Source: Nocardioides baculatus
Lineage (GTDB): Bacteria; Actinomycetota; Actinomycetes; Propionibacteriales; Nocardioidaceae
Assembly (NCBI RefSeq): GCF_016735675.1
Contig: NZ_JAERSG010000001.1
Span: 372,001 to 436,000 of the forward strand
DNA length: 64,000 bases
Direction of reading: 5' to 3'
The position numbers and the translations under genes are program-made. Of the stretch, positions 8,179 to 18,537 are shown piece after piece (position 1 is the first letter of the stretch; each line of letters begins with the position of its first letter). Under the pieces are notes generated by a model that had not been told where the DNA came from, did not search any database, and was given only the letters and a program-made list of their open reading frames with translations.

Positions 8179-9129
8179 ATGGCTTTCGTCCCCGTCGTAC
8201 GGCGCACCGCGGCCCTCGGTGCCCTCGCCGGGGCGGGCCTGACGGCGTACGCCGCCTGGGAGGCGCGGCAGTACACCCTGCGCCGGGTGACGGTGCCGTT
8301 GCTGCCGCCGGGGCACGCGCCCCTGAAGGTGCTGCACCTCAGCGACATCCACATGGCGCCGGACCAGCGGGCCAAGCAGGAGTGGCTGCGCGGACTGGCC
8401 GCCCTCGAGCCCGACCTGGTCGTCAACACCGGTGACAACCTCGCGCACTCCCGCTCGGTGCCCGTCGTCGCTGACGCGCTGGGTGGACTGCTCGACGTGC
8501 CCGGCGTCTACGTCCTCGGCTCCAACGACTACTGGGTGCCCGGCATGCGCAACCCGTTCCTCTACCTGCTTCCCGACACCGGCAAGCGGCACACGTCCGG
8601 GCGCCAGCTGCCGTGGCCCGAGCTCAAGGAGCGCTTCGGCTCCTCCGGCTGGCTCGACCTCACCAACGGCTTCGGCCGTCTGGACGTCGGTGGCACCTCG
8701 ATCGCCTTCGCCGGGGTCGACGACCCGCACCTGCAGTACGACGACCTGGCGCGCGTCGCGGGCCCGGCCGACCCGGCGACCGACGTGCGGCTCGCCGTCA
8801 CCCACGCGCCGTACCTCCGGGTCCTCGACCAGTTCGTCGCCGACGGCTACGACGCGGTCATCGCAGGACACACCCATGGCGGGCAGGTGTGCCTGCCCCT
8901 CCTCAGCGGGGGAGGCCGCGCGCTGACGACCAACTGCGACATCGAGCCGGCCCGCGCCCGAGGCCTGCACCGCCACCCCGCGGACTCCGCGCCCGGAGAT
9001 GCCGGCTCGGCCTGGCTGCACGTGTCGGCCGGGCTCGGGACCAACCCCTACGTCCGGATCCGGGTGGCCTGCCGGCCCGAGGCCACCCTGATGACCCTCG
9101 TCCCCACCGGTCCCGCCCAGGAGGCCTGA
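8179..9129 (+). CDS. Metallophosphoesterase
   Basis: Calcineurin-type metallophosphoesterase of 316 residues. An N-terminal hydrophobic segment (about residues 8-25) suggests membrane attachment. The di-metal motifs are present in order: L-S-D-I-H (DxH), N-T-G-D-N, S-N-D-Y-W (a GNHD variant with Ser and Asn) and G-H-T-H-G-G-Q. The substrate is unknown. The mycobacterial equivalent (Rv3683) also sits beside ponA2, which suggests a cell-envelope role. ATG 8179 is chosen because the upstream TTG at 8161 would overlap the promoter of the divergent yqeY gene. The stop overlaps the next start (TGATG), so the two are probably co-translated. Confidence 0.9.
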   Translation: MAFVPVVRRTAALGALAGAGLTAYAAWEARQYTLRRVTVPLLPPGHAPLKVLHLSDIHMAPDQRAKQEWLRGLAALEPDLVVNTGDNLAHSRSVPVVADALGGLLDVPGVYVLGSNDYWVPGMRNPFLYLLPDTGKRHTSGRQLPWPELKERFGSSGWLDLTNGFGRLDVGGTSIAFAGVDDPHLQYDDLARVAGPADPATDVRLAVTHAPYLRVLDQFVADGYDAVIAGHTHGGQVCLPLLSGGGRALTTNCDIEPARARGLHRHPADSAPGDAGSAWLHVSAGLGTNPYVRIRVACRPEATLMTLVPTGPAQEA

Positions 9130-9764
9130 TGTCGCTCGTCCGCGTCACCAACTTCTCGATCTCGCTCGACGGCTTCGGCGCCGGTGAGCCCCAGTCGTTC
9201 GAGGCACCGTTCGGCCATGCCGGGCACAAGCTCCACCAGTGGATGTTCGCCACCTGGCAGGACGACGCTCCGTTCAACGTCGACCTGGCCTTCGCGAAGC
9301 GCTGGGACGTCGGCTTCGGCGCCGAGATCATGGGCGCCAACAAGTTCGGTCCGCCCGGCTGGCAGGACGACGCCGACTGGCGCGGCTGGTGGGGCGAGGT
9401 CCCGCCGTTCCACACGCCGACCTACGTCCTCACGCACCGGCCGCGGGCCTCGATGGAGATGGAGGGCGGCACGACCTTCCACTTCCTCGACGCCTCTCCC
9501 GAGGAGGCACTGGCGGTCGCGAAGGAGGCCGCCGGCGACCTCGACGTGCGCATCGGCGGCGGCTCCTCGACCCTGCGCGACTACCTGGCCGCCGGCCTCG
9601 TGGACCAGGCCCACCTCGTCGTCGTACCCATCCTGATCGGCCACGGCACGCGCCTCTGGGACGGCCTCGAGGCCCTCGAGGAGACCTACGCCATCGAGGC
9701 CACCTCCTCCTCGACCGGGGTCACCCACCTGTCCCTGACCCGGAGGTCGACCGGCCCTGCATGA
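9129..9764 (+). CDS. RibD C-terminal (dihydrofolate reductase-like) protein
   Basis: A 211-residue protein with the RibD_C/DHFR-like fold: an N-terminal strand ending in S-I-S-L-D-G, a central Pro-rich segment with L-T-H-R-P, and G-G-G-S-S near residue 142, the likely NADPH-binding turn. These stand-alone RibD-C proteins are predicted NAD(P)H reductases of pterin- or pyrimidine-like substrates, mostly uncharacterised. It follows the phosphoesterase gene with a one-base TGATG overlap and is closed by a hairpin that begins at its stop codon. Confidence 0.88.
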   Translation: MSLVRVTNFSISLDGFGAGEPQSFEAPFGHAGHKLHQWMFATWQDDAPFNVDLAFAKRWDVGFGAEIMGANKFGPPGWQDDADWRGWWGEVPPFHTPTYVLTHRPRASMEMEGGTTFHFLDASPEEALAVAKEAAGDLDVRIGGGSSTLRDYLAAGLVDQAHLVVVPILIGHGTRLWDGLEALEETYAIEATSSSTGVTHLSLTRRSTGPA

Positions 9765-9786
9765 GTCCCCGCTCGTGCGGGGACTC
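9763..9786 (+). terminator. Hairpin at stop of RibD-C gene
   Basis: Perfect 10-bp stem GAGTCCCCGC/GCGGGGACTC with a TCGT loop; the 5' arm begins inside the TGA stop codon. Confidence 0.65.
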
Positions 9787-9926
9787 CGTCACTGGGAGGG
9801 GGTTGCAACGGCCCCCCAGTGTCCGACTCGCCCTCCCAGTCCACGGGGTGAGGGGCGATTTCGGACGGCCCTCACCGAGCGGGTATGGTTGCCCGCGTTG
9901 CCCAGCCGGGGTTCTCGGCCGGGCGG

Positions 9927-10000
9927 CGGGCTGTGGCGCAGCTTGGTAGCGCGCCTCGTTCGGGACGAGGAGGCCGCAGGTTCAAATCCTGTCAGCCCGA
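9927..10000 (+). tRNA. tRNA-Pro (CGG)
   Basis: Full cloverleaf: 7-bp acceptor CGGGCTG/CAGCCCG, D-arm GCGC...GCGC, anticodon stem CCTCG/CGAGG with loop TTCGGGA giving anticodon CGG, and a TTCAAAT T-loop. CCA is not encoded. Confidence 0.95.
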
Positions 10001-10007
10001 CATCGGG

Positions 10008-10034
10008 ACGGACCCACGTGAGACGTGGGTCCGT
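10008..10034 (+). terminator. Terminator after tRNA-Pro
   Basis: Perfect 12-bp stem with a GAG loop, followed by a T-containing tail (TCGTCATTTC). It starts 8 nt after the tRNA. Confidence 0.75.
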
Positions 10035-10052
10035 TCGTCATTTCCGGCTCCC

Positions 10053-10058
10053 TACAGT
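10053..10058 (+). promoter_or_regulatory. -10 box of esterase gene
   Basis: TACAGT, 6 nt before ATG 10065, so the transcript is probably leaderless. Confidence 0.45.
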
Positions 10059-10064
10059 GGAGCG

Positions 10065-10835
10065 ATGGCCCTGCTGACGTGCGACTTCTTCTCCGACGCC
10101 CTCGCGTTCGGGACCTCGATGACCGTCGTCCTGCCGCAGCCCACCGAGGAGCAGATCGGGGTGAGCGGGACGGGCTTCACGGACCCGCCCCGGGTGCTCT
10201 ACCTGCTCCACGGGCTCTCCGACGACCACACCGCCTGGCTCCGCTACACCTCCATCGAGCGCTACGCCACCGCGCTCGGGTTCGCCGTCGTGATGCCCGC
10301 GGTCGACCGCTCGTTCTACGCCAACGAGAAGCACGGGCACCGCTACTGGGACTACGTGTCCGACGAGCTGCCGCAGGTCGTACGCCGTTTCCTCCGCGTC
10401 TCCGACGACCCCGCCGACACGTTCGTGGCCGGGTTGTCGATGGGCGGCTACGGGGCCCTCAAGCACGCGGTCACCCACCCCGAGCGCTACGCGGGCGTGG
10501 CCTCGCTGTCGGGCGTCGCGGACATCCGACAGCTCGGCGAGCGGCTCGACCGCGCCGAGATCGTCGAGCGGGTGTTCGGCGGCGAGCTGGGACCCGAGGA
10601 CGACCTGTTCGAGCTGCTCGGCGCGGTGGACCCCGCTACGGCTCCGCGGTTCTACATCGGCTGCGGCACCGAGGAGGACCGGTTGATGGGGGCCAACGAG
10701 CGACTCGTCGCCGCGGCACGCGAGCGCGGGCTCGACGTCACCACCGACTTCCGGCCCGGCGTGCACGAGTGGGGGCTCTGGGACGCCCAGATCCAGGACG
10801 TCCTCACCTGGATGGCCGAGTCCTCACGGCGCTGA
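10065..10835 (+). CDS. Esterase D-type alpha/beta hydrolase
   Basis: A 256-residue serine hydrolase of the esterase D / acetyl-esterase family. The oxyanion region L-L-H-G-L-S-D is near residue 45 and the nucleophile elbow G-L-S-M-G-G places the catalytic Ser at about 125. The acidic residue should lie in the D-P segment near 190 and the catalytic His in H-E-W-G near 235. Relatives include S-formylglutathione hydrolases, tributyrin esterases and feruloyl-type esterases, and the sequence alone does not separate these. No signal peptide is visible, so it is cytoplasmic. The ATG start is supported by a -10 box 6 nt upstream. The next gene begins only 20 bp downstream. Confidence 0.88.
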   Translation: MALLTCDFFSDALAFGTSMTVVLPQPTEEQIGVSGTGFTDPPRVLYLLHGLSDDHTAWLRYTSIERYATALGFAVVMPAVDRSFYANEKHGHRYWDYVSDELPQVVRRFLRVSDDPADTFVAGLSMGGYGALKHAVTHPERYAGVASLSGVADIRQLGERLDRAEIVERVFGGELGPEDDLFELLGAVDPATAPRFYIGCGTEEDRLMGANERLVAAARERGLDVTTDFRPGVHEWGLWDAQIQDVLTWMAESSRR

Positions 10836-10854
10836 ACTTTGGCACACTGCCCCC

Positions 10855-11727
10855 ATGGCAGACACGGGCAAGCCCGCCGACGACGGCACGGACGAGGGAC
10901 CCTCGCTGGAGATGCCCTCCTTCTCGCTCCGGCGGAGGAAGAAGACGGCACCGCCCGAGGAGGTCGCGAGCGAGGACGTTGCTCCGGAGTCCGAGCCCGA
11001 GCCCGAACCCGAACCCGAACCCGAACTGAAGCCCGAGCCGGAACCCGAGCCGGAACCCGAACCCGAACCCGAGCCCGAGCCGGAGCCCGAACTGGAGCCG
11101 GAGCCGGAGCCCCAGCCCGAGCCCGAGCCCGCACCGGTTCCTACGACCGAGCCCGAGCCGCAGCCCCTCCCCGAGTCGACGCCTGGGCCCGCACCGGTTC
11201 CGGCGCCCGAGCCCGAGCCTGCACCGGCGGCGTACGAGCCTCCGACCGTGGTCGTGCCAGTGGTCGACCAGGAGATCGAGGAGGACGCACAGCCTCGCGA
11301 ACCCCGCGAGCTGCCGCTCTCCGGCCTGCCCGCCGCAGCGGCGACCGGTGTGGTGGTCGGCGCCCTGGCGGTGCTGTTCTGGTGGCTCGCGACGCGCGCG
11401 TGCGAGGCCGTCCGCGGTACGTCGTCGTGCGGAGGCGGCCCCGGCCTCCTGATCCTGCTCGTCGTGCTCGCACTCCTCGCGGTGTCCGGCGCGTGGCTGC
11501 TCGACCTCTTCGGCGAGCCGGAGCACGGTTCCACCAGCCTCCTGGCCGTCGGCATCATCGCGGTGCTGGTGATGGTCTTCCTGCTCGGCTCGCTGGACGA
11601 GCCGTGGGCACTGGTCGCCGTACCCGTCACCGCCGTCATCGGCTACTGCACGTCGTGGTGGGTCACCCACGCCGTCGTCGGCGACGACGCACCCCAGGAG
11701 GTCGCGGAGTCCCGCGACGTCCGCTGA
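10855..11727 (+). CDS. Membrane protein with Glu-Pro repeat region
   Basis: A 290-residue protein of unknown function in three parts. Residues 1-44 are charged. Residues about 45-125 consist almost entirely of alternating Glu-Pro dipeptides with occasional Lys, Leu or Gln. The C-terminal 120 residues hold four predicted membrane segments with a short Cys-containing loop after the first. The EP stretch should form a rigid, highly negative cytoplasmic rod of polyproline type. It probably shares a transcript with the esterase, though a CACACT box 6 nt before the ATG may give its own leaderless start. It ends before a 16-bp hairpin. No function can be assigned. Confidence 0.8.
   Translation: MADTGKPADDGTDEGPSLEMPSFSLRRRKKTAPPEEVASEDVAPESEPEPEPEPEPELKPEPEPEPEPEPEPEPEPEPELEPEPEPQPEPEPAPVPTTEPEPQPLPESTPGPAPVPAPEPEPAPAAYEPPTVVVPVVDQEIEEDAQPREPRELPLSGLPAAAATGVVVGALAVLFWWLATRACEAVRGTSSCGGGPGLLILLVVLALLAVSGAWLLDLFGEPEHGSTSLLAVGIIAVLVMVFLLGSLDEPWALVAVPVTAVIGYCTSWWVTHAVVGDDAPQEVAESRDVR
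10990..11230 (+). repeat. Glu-Pro codon tandem repeat
   Basis: About 40 units of GAG-CCC, GAA-CCC or GAG-CCG encode the EP region of the membrane protein. The synonymous variety shows the repeat is old or selected at the protein level and not a recent slippage product. Confidence 0.8.
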
Positions 11728-11780
11728 GCAGGACCTGTCAGGCCCTCCCTGAACCTGTCAGGCCGTGCACGGGCCGACAT

Positions 11781-11816
11781 GTCCAGTGATCCCCGGCTGA
11801 CCGGGGATCACTGGAC
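11781..11816. terminator. 16-bp perfect hairpin between convergent genes
   Basis: Stem GTCCAGTGATCCCCGG paired with its exact complement, loop CTGA. It lies between the EP membrane protein gene and asd and can end transcription on both strands. Confidence 0.75.
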
Positions 11817-11826
11817 GACGCAGCGA

Positions 11827-14269
<2,443 letters not shown>

Positions 14270-14337
14270 GATTGGTCCCTCGGAAGATCGGTTGCGACGG
14301 TGTCCGTCGACGCCGTCGGCGGCGGACGCAGCCAATT

Positions 14338-14931
14338 CTACGGCTGGGCGGCGGGCGCGCTCTCCAGCATCTCATCGGCGACCTCGACCTGCTCGGCGTC
14401 GGCCTCGAAGTCGGTGTCGAAGCGGTCGTGGGCGACGACGGTGATCAGCGCGTTGAGCGCCGCCCCTGCGAGGTTGCCCCAGTTGTTGACGTAGGAGAAC
14501 TGCCACCACCAGAGCGCCTCGTCGACGTTGCCGGCGCGGAAGTGGCGCAGCCCGTTCTCCAGGTCGATGGCGATCGAGGCGAGGTCGTCGGAGAGCCGGC
14601 TCTCGACGACCTCGGGCACGTAGGGGTCGAAGACGAAGGTGTAGTCGTCGACACCCTCGAGCATCTCGGCGAGGCGCAGTCGCAGCTCGTCGATGTCGGC
14701 CTCGGGGCCGACGTCGGGCTGGAACTCCTCGCGCGGGGTGAAGTCGGTCTGGGCGCCCAGGCGCGCGCCGGCGAGCAGCACCTGGCTGATCTCTAGCAGC
14801 AGCAGGGAGATGGCCTGCGCACCGTTGCCCTCGCGCGCGATCTCGCGCAGCGCGAGCAGGAAGCTCGTCACCGAGTCGGCGATCTGCTCCTCGAAGCGGA
14901 TCTTCTCGGTCTGATCGGTCTGGTCGGTCAT
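14338..14931 (-). CDS. DUF5063 family protein
   Basis: A 197-residue, acidic, helical protein of the DUF5063 family, conserved in actinobacteria beside recR. Several Trp residues cluster near residue 140 (A-L-W-W-W-Q), and the rest is Asp/Glu-rich. No catalytic motif is visible. Its ATG overlaps the recR stop by four bases (ATGA), so it is translated with recR and belongs to the dnaX-ybaB-recR transcription unit. A role in recombination is only suggested by this position. Confidence 0.85.
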   Translation of the reverse strand: MTDQTDQTEKIRFEEQIADSVTSFLLALREIAREGNGAQAISLLLLEISQVLLAGARLGAQTDFTPREEFQPDVGPEADIDELRLRLAEMLEGVDDYTFVFDPYVPEVVESRLSDDLASIAIDLENGLRHFRAGNVDEALWWWQFSYVNNWGNLAGAALNALITVVAHDRFDTDFEADAEQVEVADEMLESAPAAQP

Positions 14932-15524
14932 TCGGCTGATCTCCTTCCGGCGAACGCTCGCCCGAGCGTGACCTCGTCGGCGTACTCCAAGTCTCCGCCC
15001 ACCGGCAGTCCACTCGCCAAGCGGGTCACGCGCAAGCCCATCGGCAGCAGCAGGCGTGTGAGGTAGGTCGCGGTCGCCTCGCCCTCGAGGTTGGGGTCGG
15101 TGGCGAGGATGACCTCGGTGACCGTGCCGTTGGCCAGGCGGGGCATGAGCTCCTTGACGTGGAGCTGGTCGGGGCCGATGCCGTCGATCGGCGAGATCGC
15201 ACCGCCGAGCACGTGGTAGCGGCCGCGGAACTCACGGGTGCGCTCGATGGCAACGACGTCCTTGTACTCCTCGACGACGCACAGCACGCTCGGGTCGCGC
15301 CGCTCGTCGCGGCAGATCCGGCACTGCTCGTCCTCGCTGACGTTGAAGCAGACCGAGCAGAACTTCACCTTGGCCTTGACCTCGATCAGCACGTCGGCGA
15401 GCCGGCGTACGTCGGTGGGCTCGGCCTGCAGCAGGTGGAACGCGATGCGTTGCGCGCTCTTGGGACCGACGCCGGGCAGCCTGCCCAGCTCGTCGATGAG
15501 GTCCTGGACGACGCCTTCGTACAA
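14928..15524 (-). CDS. recR: Recombination mediator RecR
   Basis: RecR (198 residues) works with RecO and RecF to load RecA at single-strand gaps. It has an N-terminal helix-hairpin-helix region (L-P-G-V-G-P-K-S), a four-cysteine zinc site (Cys56, Cys59, Cys68, Cys71), and a Toprim domain with E-Y-K-D near 87 and the A-T-D-P-N acidic motif near 140. The universal RecR N-terminus (M-Y-E-G) fixes the start at a rare TTG codon (15524), with AGGA 7 nt upstream. It lies 9 bp after ybaB and overlaps the DUF5063 start. Confidence 0.96.
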   Translation of the reverse strand: MYEGVVQDLIDELGRLPGVGPKSAQRIAFHLLQAEPTDVRRLADVLIEVKAKVKFCSVCFNVSEDEQCRICRDERRDPSVLCVVEEYKDVVAIERTREFRGRYHVLGGAISPIDGIGPDQLHVKELMPRLANGTVTEVILATDPNLEGEATATYLTRLLLPMGLRVTRLASGLPVGGDLEYADEVTLGRAFAGRRSAE

Positions 15525-15533
15525 GGGAGGTCC

Positions 15534-15914
15534 TCAGCCCAGCGAGGGCGGGGTGAAGCCCATGCCGCCGCCGGACCCGCCGAGGCCCTCGGACAGCGGG
15601 CCGAGCGAGTCGCCCGCCAGGGCCTCGGACTTCGCCCGGGCGTCGCGGTAGGCGGCGACGATCAGGTCGGAGAGGTCGGAGAGGTCGTCGGGGTCGGTGC
15701 CGTCGAACTCGCCCGCACGGATGGTGACGCCGACCAGCTCGCCCACGCCGTTGGCGGTGACGGTGACGGCACCGCCGGCGACGGTGCCGTCGACGGTCTG
15801 GCGGGCGAGCGCGGCCTGCGCCTCCTCGAGCTGCTGCTGCATCTGCTGGGCCTGCTGGAGGAGGGCATTCATGTCGAAGCCGCCACCGAGGGCGTCGAAC
15901 GGGTTCTGGGTCAT
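15534..15914 (-). CDS. YbaB/EbfC family nucleoid-associated protein
   Basis: A 126-residue DNA-binding protein of the YbaB/EbfC family, with a Gln-rich helix (about residues 15-40) followed by the conserved V-x-V-T-A-N-G strand and the D-P-x-D-L-S-D-L helix. These dimers bind DNA broadly and affect nucleoid structure. It lies between dnaX and recR, the standard arrangement in bacteria. A GGAGA site 4 nt before the ATG supports the start. The Gly-rich C-terminal tail (about residues 108-126) is a variable part of the family. Confidence 0.93.
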   Translation of the reverse strand: MTQNPFDALGGGFDMNALLQQAQQMQQQLEEAQAALARQTVDGTVAGGAVTVTANGVGELVGVTIRAGEFDGTDPDDLSDLSDLIVAAYRDARAKSEALAGDSLGPLSEGLGGSGGGMGFTPPSLG

Positions 15915-15951
15915 CGGGTCTCCAGGTGAGGAAGGACGGGGGATCGGCTCA

Positions 15952-18090
15952 TCAGTCGTTGCGGATCTCCTCGATCAGCCGGGCGCCGAGCGTCTGGCTG
16001 AGGAGGGACTCGGTGTCGAGCGCCGCCGACTCGGCGTCGCGGTCGTCGTCGCGGTCGACGTCGTCGTCGGCCGAGCGGACGGGCTCGGTCGGCGCGACCG
16101 GGCCGCCGGCGCGGGCCGCCTCGAGCGCCTCGCGAGCGGCATCGGCGGTGACCTGCGGCTGGGGATCCGGTGCCGGGGGCTGGACGGGCTCGCCGTTGGG
16201 GGCCTCGACCGCCGGCGCGGGACCACCCGTCACCCAGTCGGGCGGCGCGTCCGGCGCCGACGGGGCCGGAGCGGCGTCCGTGGCCGCGGGAGTGCTGGTG
16301 GCCGCCTGGTGCACGACGGGCGCCTGGGCCGACGCGCCGCTCGGGTCGACGATCGACTCGACCTTCCAGTCCATCCCGACGACGTCGATCGACGCCTGGC
16401 GGAGGATCTCGTCGCACCCGCCGTTGACGAAGGAGTCGCGCGCGCCCGCGTTGGCGAAGCCGATCGTGAGGCGGGTGGCGTCCACGTCGACCACGTGGGC
16501 GTGCTGCGAGAGCACCATCCATGCGAGCCGGCGACGGTTCTTGGTCTGCTCGAGGATGTCGGGCCACAGCCGGCGTACGTCGACGAGGCTGAGGCCGCCC
16601 TGCGGTCCGCCCGGCTGCTCGGCGACCGGCTCGTCGGAGGCGGGCGCGGGCGGGGCGGCGGCAGCGGGCTCGGCGACGACGACGGGCTCGGGGGCCGACG
16701 TCGGCATCGGCGGGGGCGGCGGCGGGCCGTCCTGCGCGGGGAAGGAGGTCGGCACCGGGGGCGGCGGCGCGGGCTCGTCGCGGACCGGTGCGGGCGCGGC
16801 CTGAGCGGCGGGGGCGGGAGCAGCGGCCGGGGCCTCCACCGGCGAGGCCGGCGGCGAGGCGGGCGCGGGCGCAGCGGCGGCGCGCGCGGCCGCGACCGGT
16901 GTTGCGGGGGCCGGCGTGCCGGTGACGTCGAGGCGACGCTCGAGCCGCTCGAGCCGGGCCATCACGCCGTCGGAGGTGTGGTCGGCGCCCGGCAGGAGGA
17001 CGCGGGCGCACAGCAGCTCGAGCAGCAGCCGGGGCGCGGTGGCGCCGCGCATCTCGGTGAGTCCCGCGGCGACGATGTCGGCGGCACGGCTGAGCTCGAT
17101 CGCACCGAACCGGGCGGCCTGGGCGACGAGCCGCTCCCCCGCGTCCTGCGGGACGTCGATGAGGCCGGTCGCCGGCGCGTCGGGCACGGCGGTGACGATC
17201 ACGAGGTCGCGCAGGCGACGGAGCAGGTCCTCGGTGAACCGGCGCGGGTCCTGGCCGGTCTCGACGACCTTGTCGACCACGGAGAACACCCCGGCCCCGT
17301 CGCGGGACGCGAACGCCTCGACGACCTCGTCGAGCAGCGAGTCGGGTGTGAAGCCGAGCAGGTCGGTGGCGAGCTTGTGGGTCACCCCGGCCTCACCGGC
17401 GCCGCCGAGCAGCTGGTCGAGGACGGACAGCGTGTCGCGCGCCGACCCCGCGCCGGCGCGGACCACCAGGGGCAGCGCGGCCGGCTCGATCGCCACGCCC
17501 TCCTCGCCCGCGAGCTGGGAGAGGTAGTCGCTGAGCAGCCGCGGCGGGATCAGCCGGAAGGGGTAGTGGTGGGTGCGCGAGCGGATCGTCGGCAGCACCT
17601 TGTCGGGCTCGGTCGTGGCGAAGATGAACCGCAGGTGCGGCGGGGGCTCCTCGACCAGCTTGAGCAGGGCGTTGAAGCCCTGCGTGGTGACCATGTGGGC
17701 CTCGTCGATGATGTAGACCTTGTAGCGGTCGCGGACCGGCGCGAAGAACGCCTTCTCCCGCAGGTCGCGCGCGTCGTCGACGCCACCGTGGGACGCGGCG
17801 TCGATCTCGATGACGTCGATCGACCCCGGTCCGCCGCGCGCCAGGTCGCGACAGCTGTCGCACTCGCCGCACGGGTCGGAGATCGGCGCCTGCGCGCAGT
17901 TGAGCGAGCGGGCCAGGATCCGCGCCGACGTGGTCTTGCCGCAGCCGCGCGGGCCGGAGAAGAGGTAGGCGTGGTTGACCCGGTTGGCCGCGAGGGCGGC
18001 GCGCAGCGGCTCGGTCACGTGGTCCTGCCCGATGACCTCCTGGAAGGTCTCGGGCCGGTAGCGGCGATAGAGCGCGAGCGGTGACTCCAC
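15952..18090 (-). CDS. dnaX: DNA polymerase III subunit gamma/tau
   Basis: Clamp-loader ATPase of 712 residues. The AAA+ domain has Walker A G-P-R-G-C-G-K-T at 46-53, a zinc site (Cys65, Cys74, Cys77, Cys80), the Walker B motif D-E-A-H and the sensor S-A-R-D near 215. Domain III ends at about residue 370. A long Pro/Ala-rich linker (about 370-510) and a tau-type C-terminal domain follow. The GTG start at 18090 is preferred because the family begins with x-x-x-L-A-L-Y-R-R-Y-R-P and a TAGGGT -10 box lies 7 nt upstream. A longer in-frame extension would run into the SRP RNA gene. I saw no obvious slippage heptamer for a short gamma form. Confidence 0.96.
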   Translation of the reverse strand: MESPLALYRRYRPETFQEVIGQDHVTEPLRAALAANRVNHAYLFSGPRGCGKTTSARILARSLNCAQAPISDPCGECDSCRDLARGGPGSIDVIEIDAASHGGVDDARDLREKAFFAPVRDRYKVYIIDEAHMVTTQGFNALLKLVEEPPPHLRFIFATTEPDKVLPTIRSRTHHYPFRLIPPRLLSDYLSQLAGEEGVAIEPAALPLVVRAGAGSARDTLSVLDQLLGGAGEAGVTHKLATDLLGFTPDSLLDEVVEAFASRDGAGVFSVVDKVVETGQDPRRFTEDLLRRLRDLVIVTAVPDAPATGLIDVPQDAGERLVAQAARFGAIELSRAADIVAAGLTEMRGATAPRLLLELLCARVLLPGADHTSDGVMARLERLERRLDVTGTPAPATPVAAARAAAAPAPASPPASPVEAPAAAPAPAAQAAPAPVRDEPAPPPPVPTSFPAQDGPPPPPPMPTSAPEPVVVAEPAAAAPPAPASDEPVAEQPGGPQGGLSLVDVRRLWPDILEQTKNRRRLAWMVLSQHAHVVDVDATRLTIGFANAGARDSFVNGGCDEILRQASIDVVGMDWKVESIVDPSGASAQAPVVHQAATSTPAATDAAPAPSAPDAPPDWVTGGPAPAVEAPNGEPVQPPAPDPQPQVTADAAREALEAARAGGPVAPTEPVRSADDDVDRDDDRDAESAALDTESLLSQTLGARLIEEIRND

Positions 18091-18097
18091 GTCGTGA

Positions 18098-18103
18098 ACC
18101 CTA
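18098..18103 (-). promoter_or_regulatory. -10 box of leaderless dnaX transcript
   Basis: TAGGGT on the minus strand, 7 nt before GTG 18090, with no ribosome-binding site. Confidence 0.5.
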
Positions 18104-18192
18104 ACCGGGCCCACCCACAGAGGACACCGCGCACGGCCCGGAGGTGAACCGGACGAGAGCCCGACGTGAGCCCGACGTGAGCAGGACATGCA

Positions 18193-18287
18193 AAGGCCCC
18201 CCACGCACCCGTCAGAGCTCACTTGCCCTTGCTGCCTTCCGGCCCTGGGGGATTGGGCGAGGTGACGCCGCGTGGGGGGTTGCGGGG
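18193..18287 (-). ncRNA. ffs: Signal recognition particle RNA, small type
   Basis: On the minus strand the conserved domain IV core GGGCCGGAAGGCAGCAAGGG is present with its asymmetric and symmetric loops. The 5' and 3' ends pair through a C6/G6-rich stem (CCCCCCACGC with GCGTGGGGGG). The length of about 95 nt is that of the bacterial 4.5S type. The 3' end runs into CCTTTGC. Ends are estimated to within a few bases. It lies just upstream of dnaX on the same strand, as in many actinobacteria. Confidence 0.92.
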
Positions 18288-18385
18288 AGTCTAGGCGAGC
18301 GCCGATCCGGCGCCCAAACCCAGGGGCGGCCAACCGCACCCCGGGCGATTTCACCGCGCTCCGGACGACCGGTACGCTCCTCGGC

Positions 18386-18471
18386 GGAGGTATCGCCTAG
18401 TGGCCTATGGCGCTCGCTTGGAAAGCGGGTTGGGTTAATAGCCCTCGGGGGTTCGAATCCCCCTACCTCCG
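18386..18471 (+). tRNA. tRNA-Ser (GGA)
   Basis: Acceptor GGAGGTA/TACCTCC, anticodon stem CTCGC/GCGGG with loop TTGGAAA giving anticodon GGA, a long class II variable arm, and a TTCGAAT T-loop. CCA is not encoded. Confidence 0.95.
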
Positions 18472-18537
18472 CCGACACGTTGGCCCCGCCGCCCTGATGG
18501 GCGCGGGGCCTTCGTGATGAGCCAGCGCGTACGCCGG

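Noticed and set aside
14270-14337. Lysine riboswitch before ask
   Set aside because: The 68-bp gap between DUF5063 and ask is far too short for the lysine riboswitch, and no characteristic core was seen.
18157-18178. Two tandem copies of GAGCCCGACGT near the SRP RNA gene
   Set aside because: Only two 11-bp copies, no array structure or spacers; no CRISPR repeats were seen anywhere in the window.
15952-18354. Longer dnaX starting at 18354
   Set aside because: The extension crosses the SRP RNA gene, and the family N-terminus begins at 18090 behind a -10 box.
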